Positions 60,863 to 64,000 of a DNA stretch of 64,000 nt are shown one piece after another (within the stretch, counting starts at the first letter, position 1; every line of letters begins with the position of its first letter). The DNA is from Sporosarcina luteola (GTDB lineage Bacteria; Bacillota; Bacilli; Bacillales_A; Planococcaceae), in the NCBI RefSeq assembly GCF_023715585.1, contig NZ_JAMBOK010000001.1, positions 496,001 through 560,000 of the forward strand, in the 5' to 3' direction. The notes beneath the pieces are model-generated. The model searched no databases. It saw only the letters and a list, made by a program, of their open reading frames with translations, and was not told the DNA's origin. The position numbers and the translations under genes were made by a program.

Positions 60863-61408
60863 TTAGCGGATTACTGTGGCCCCAAGTGTCTTTTCAAAAT
60901 GCCGTAGTGCCCATTCGTGTCCAGCAGCATCGAAGCTCGCCACGCCTCTTTCGTGGATAACGATATCAAAGCCCCGATTATAGGCATCGACCGATGTATG
61001 AAGAATGCAGATGTCCGTACAAACACCGACAAGATGCAATTCAGTTATCCCGCGTGCCCGAAGCTGCAATTCAAGTTCGGTTCCCGTAAATGCGCTGAAA
61101 CGTGTTTTATCCATCCAGATAATCTGATTCTTGTTTTCTTCAAATACATCGTGAAGTGCGCCATATAGGTTCCGCCCCGGGGTACCTTTTATATTGTGCG
61201 GCGGAAACATTTTTGATTCCGGATGATACGGATCATTTTCTTCGTGGAGATCGACAGGCATGATGACAAGATCACCTTTATCCAAAAACTTCTTTGTCAA
61301 GTCGACGATATACATTTCAAGATCAATGCCTGGCTGACCACATGTCAATGCTCCATCTTCTGCAACAAAATCATAAGTGTAATCGATTACTAACAATGCT
61401 TTTTTCAA
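60863..61408 (-). CDS. pncA: Nicotinamidase
   Basis: Hydrolyses nicotinamide to nicotinate for NAD salvage. 181 residues of the cysteine-hydrolase (isochorismatase-like) fold. Catalytic Asp in VIDYTYDF, Lys in MDKTRFSAFTGT, and Cys in GVCTDICILHTSVDAY; metal ligands in DLHEENDPYHPES. The open frame reaches GTG 61417, but AAGGGAG lies just upstream of TTG 61408 (LKKALLVIDYTYDF), which fits the family start. niaR in this window is the likely regulator of the pathway. Confidence 0.93.
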   Translation of the reverse strand: MKKALLVIDYTYDFVAEDGALTCGQPGIDLEMYIVDLTKKFLDKGDLVIMPVDLHEENDPYHPESKMFPPHNIKGTPGRNLYGALHDVFEENKNQIIWMDKTRFSAFTGTELELQLRARGITELHLVGVCTDICILHTSVDAYNRGFDIVIHERGVASFDAAGHEWALRHFEKTLGATVIR

Positions 61409-61603
61409 CAATCCCACTCCCTTTACATATCTTCCTATCTATCATGCCATATATGTAGTAAAAACTCAGTAGATTTCTATTCTATAGTTCAAAACTTTGC
61501 GCGAATAAGTTTTTCAGAATATACTTGACAGTGAGCTGTTTCTTTATGCCTTCGTACATACGGTCATCATATTTTCTTATGAAAGACTATAATTTTTATG
61601 TAT

Positions 61604-61632
61604 TTTACTTATGAACCTAGCTGTACTATGAT
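61604..61632 (+). promoter_or_regulatory. Likely SigA promoter of aconitase
   Basis: TTTACT (61604-61609), 17 bases, TATGAT (61627-61632). Other -10-like sequences exist nearby in this 280-base gap (for example TATAAT near 61588), so the start needs mapping. The rest of the gap is AT-rich with no gene. Confidence 0.5.
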
Positions 61633-61638
61633 GGAGTA

Positions 61639-61652
61639 GAGAAACGCTTACA
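61639..61652 (+). promoter_or_regulatory. Candidate catabolite-responsive element (cre)
   Basis: GAGAAACGCTTACA matches 11 of 14 positions of the cre consensus WGWAARCGYTWNCW, including the whole right half. It would overlap the predicted transcription start, a repressing position for CcpA. Confidence 0.45.
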
Positions 61653-61688
61653 CAAAACCTTTTCAATAGATAAAGGAGGAATTTACAA

Positions 61689-64000
61689 ATGGCGAAAAGT
61701 AATTTGCATAACAGCCGCAAATCTTTCGAGTTGAACGGTAAAACATATAACTATTACCATATTAAAGCACTCGAAGATGCCGGCGTTGCGAATATTTCCA
61801 GACTACCTTATTCAGTAAAAGTGCTACTTGAGTCCGTCCTGCGCCAACATGACGGATATGTGATCAAAGATGAACACGTTGAAAACTTGGCAAAATGGGG
61901 CAAGGATGCAGACAAGGACGCAGAAGTCCCTTTCAAACCTTCCCGTGTAATCCTACAAGACTTTACTGGAGTTCCAGTTGTCGTTGACCTTGCATCGCTT
62001 CGTTCAGCTATGGCTGAAATGGGCGGAGATCCAAACAAGATTAATCCTGAAATTCCGGTTGACCTTGTTATCGACCACTCGGTACAAGTTGACCGCTACG
62101 GTACGCCGGATGCACTCCGCCTTAACATGGAACTTGAGTTCGAGCGTAACGCTGAACGTTATCAATTCCTGAGCTGGGCACAAAAAGCATACGATAACTA
62201 CCGTGCAGTGCCACCCGCGACAGGTATTGTTCACCAAGTAAACCTCGAGTACCTTGCTGCAGTTGTCCATGAAGTGGAAAACGAAGACGGCACTTTCGAA
62301 ACATATCCAGATACACTTGTCGGTACTGACTCCCATACAACGATGATTAACGGCATCGGTGTTCTCGGATGGGGTGTTGGTGGGATTGAAGCTGAGGCAG
62401 GAATGCTTGGACAGCCTTCATACTTCCCGATCCCTGAAGTTATCGGAGTGAAATTGGTCGGTGAACTTCCGAACGGCACAACTGCAACAGACCTTGCGCT
62501 TAAAGTGACACAAACACTACGTGCACATGGTGTGGTCGGTAAATTCGTCGAGTTCTTCGGACCAGGCGTATCTAAATTGCCACTTGCAGACCGTGCGACA
62601 ATTGCTAACATGGCTCCTGAATACGGCGCAACTTGCGGTTTCTTCCCAGTTGACGAAGAATCTCTTGATTACATGCGTTTGACTGGCCGTGATGAAGAGC
62701 ATATTCAAGTTGTACAAAAATATCTTGAAGAGAACGATATGTTCTTTACTCCTGATAAAGAAGATCCGACATACACAGAAGTAATTGAAATTGATCTTAC
62801 AAAAATCGAAGCAAACCTTGCTGGACCGAAACGTCCACAAGACTTGATTCCGCTTTCCGGATTACAGCGTTCGTTCAAAGATTCTGTTGTAGCTCCTGAA
62901 GGGAACCAAGGCTTCGGTCTTACTCCGAAGGAATTTGAAAAGAAAGCTACTGTCGAGTTCGCAGACGGCCGCACTGTCGGCATGACAACAGGAGACCTTG
63001 CAATTGCAGCGATCACTTCTTGTACGAACACTTCCAACCCATACGTAATGTTAGGTGCTGGACTTGTTGCCAAGAAGGCTGTCGAAAAAGGGCTTACACC
63101 TCCTGCATACGTGAAAACATCACTTGCACCAGGTTCAAAAGTTGTTACAGGCTATCTAGAAGACTCGGGTCTTTCCAAATACTTGGATCAAATCGGATTC
63201 AATACAGTCGGTTATGGATGTACAACATGTATCGGAAACTCCGGTCCACTTCTTCCTGAAATCGAAAAAACGATCATGGAAAACGACCTATTAGTTTCTT
63301 CTGTCCTTTCCGGTAACCGTAACTTCGAAGGACGTATCCATCCGCTTGTAAAAGCGAACTACTTGGCTTCACCGCCACTAGTTGTCGCATATGCGCTTGC
63401 TGGAACTGTCGATATCGATTTTGAAAAAGATCCGATCGGTAAAGCAAAAGACGGCACAGATGTTTACTTCAAAGACATCTGGCCAACAACGGAAGAAGTG
63501 AAGGAAGTCGTCAAAGCGACAGTAACACCTGAACTATTCCGCAAAGAATATGCTCGCGTATTCACTGAGAACGAAGCATGGAATGCGATCGAGACTACTG
63601 ACGATTCATTATATGATTTCGATGAAAACTCGACATATATCCAAAACCCTCCGTTCTTCGAAGGACTTTCAAAAGAGCCTGCTGATATCGAAGCTCTAGC
63701 TGGACTTCGCGTCATCGGTAAATTCGGTGATTCAATCACGACGGACCATATTTCACCTGCAGGTGCAATTGGTAAAGATACACCGGCTGGTAAATACTTG
63801 CGCGAACATGGCGTAGAGCCACGTTACTTCAACTCATACGGTTCCCGCCGTGGTAACCATGAAGTGATGATGCGCGGTACATTCGCGAATATCCGTATTC
63901 GTAACCAAATTGCAAAAGGCACGGAAGGCGGCTACACAACCTATTGGCCGACAAAAGAAATCTGCCCGATCTATGACGCAGCTATGCGTTATCAAGAAGA
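61689..64000 (+). CDS. acnA: Aconitate hydratase (3' end beyond the window)
   Basis: TCA-cycle aconitase (citB in Bacillus), interconverting citrate and isocitrate and, without its cluster, an RNA-binding regulator. The window holds the first 770 codons of about 900. ATG 61689 follows AAAGGAGGAA. The [4Fe-4S] ligands are C445 (SCTNTSN), C511 and C514 ([10 protein letters not shown]). Other motifs: [22 protein letters not shown] and the domain 4 start [15 protein letters not shown]. The reading frame stays open to the last base. Confidence 0.97.
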   Translation, partial: MAKSNLHNSRKSFELNGKTYNYYHIKALEDAGVANISRLPYSVKVLLESVLRQHDGYVIKDEHVENLAKWGKDADKDAEVPFKPSRVILQDFTGVPVVVDLASLRSAMAEMGGDPNKINPEIPVDLVIDHSVQVDRYGTPDALRLNMELEFERNAERYQFLSWAQKAYDNYRAVPPATGIVHQVNLEYLAAVVHEVENEDGTFETYPDTLVGTDSHTTMINGIGVLGWGVGGIEAEAGMLGQPSYFPIPEVIGVKLVGELPNGTTATDLALKVTQTLRAHGVVGKFVEFFGPGVSKLPLADRATIANMAPEYGATCGFFPVDEESLDYMRLTGRDEEHIQVVQKYLEENDMFFTPDKEDPTYTEVIEIDLTKIEANLAGPKRPQDLIPLSGLQRSFKDSVVAPEGNQGFGLTPKEFEKKATVEFADGRTVGMTTGDLAIAAITSCTNTSNPYVMLGAGLVAKKAVEKGLTPPAYVKTSLAPGSKVVTGYLEDSGLSKYLDQIGFNTVGYGCTTCIGNSGPLLPEIEKTIMENDLLVSSVLSGNRNFEGRIHPLVKANYLASPPLVVAYALAGTVDIDFEKDPIGKAKDGTDVYFKDIWPTTEEVKEVVKATVTPELFRKEYARVFTENEAWNAIETTDDSLYDFDENSTYIQNPPFFEGLSKEPADIEALAGLRVIGKFGDSITTDHISPAGAIGKDTPAGKYLREHGVEPRYFNSYGSRRGNHEVMMRGTFANIRIRNQIAKGTEGGYTTYWPTKEICPIYDAAMRYQE

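Overview
The window reads as a chromosomal segment of a low-to-mid GC, Gram-positive Bacillales bacterium. The best fit is the Planococcaceae (Caryophanaceae), Sporosarcina-like. The gene order follows the Bacillus subtilis aro-qcr-dapB-pan-dinG-aspB-asnS-nth-ponA-recU-mrfAB-gpsB-rnpB region and its ccdA-ccdC-yneK-citB region, but with several losses and insertions. Genes have strong AGGAGG-type ribosome sites, frequent TTG and GTG starts, and SigA-type promoters. The species assignment is inference from gene content and order; no database search was possible.

Layout. 1-4750: aromatic amino acid genes aroB(partial)-aroH-hisC-tyrA-aroA, with no trp genes between aroH and hisC. 4790-7115: ypiA, ypiB and ypiF homologues. 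7336-9362: qcrABC, the menaquinol:cytochrome c reductase, with its own terminator. 9455-12010: membrane proteins YpjA and YugP, a highly structured repeat element, and a YitT protein. 12119-16560: mazG-dapB-bshA-cca-birA. 16561-18888: a leader with two similar hairpins (pan-type RNA) and panB-panC-panD. 19025-26648: dinG, ypmB, aspB, asnS, dnaD, nth, ypoC. 26694-30007 (minus): recU-ponA. 30180-34477: yppE, the mrfA-mrfB DNA-repair pair, and gpsB. 34548-34951: type B RNase P RNA. 35088-43419: RNA methyltransferase, an Fe-S DinG-like helicase, a double dynamin, a sulfurtransferase and a phosphoesterase. 43456-45182: RNase H-like protein, zinc-finger protein, cold-shock protein and HD hydrolase.

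45341-47730 is the least ordinary part. It is an AT-rich island with a His-x-His repeat protein (YmaF family), a short Asp/Arg/Tyr/Pro-rich protein, and a leaderless sugar-dehydrogenase-type beta-propeller. Each gene has a CATA-NNN-TA sequence about 14-15 nt upstream of the AGGAG core of its ribosome site. That matches the late mother-cell sigma-K -10 consensus and suggests a co-regulated, possibly spore-coat-related, set that I cannot match to a described system.

47938-56324: niaR, ilvE, a gene remnant, a lipoprotein, an SOS-controlled Y-family polymerase with a YolD partner behind two LexA boxes, and a heterodimeric ABC exporter. 56483-61408: ccdA, a thioredoxin-like protein, ccdC, further structured repeats, yneK, Sco, a lytic transglycosylase, a small GlsB/YeaQ membrane protein and pncA. 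61689-end: aconitase, truncated by the window edge, with a candidate cre site. No tRNA, rRNA operon, CRISPR array, prophage or intact insertion sequence was seen.
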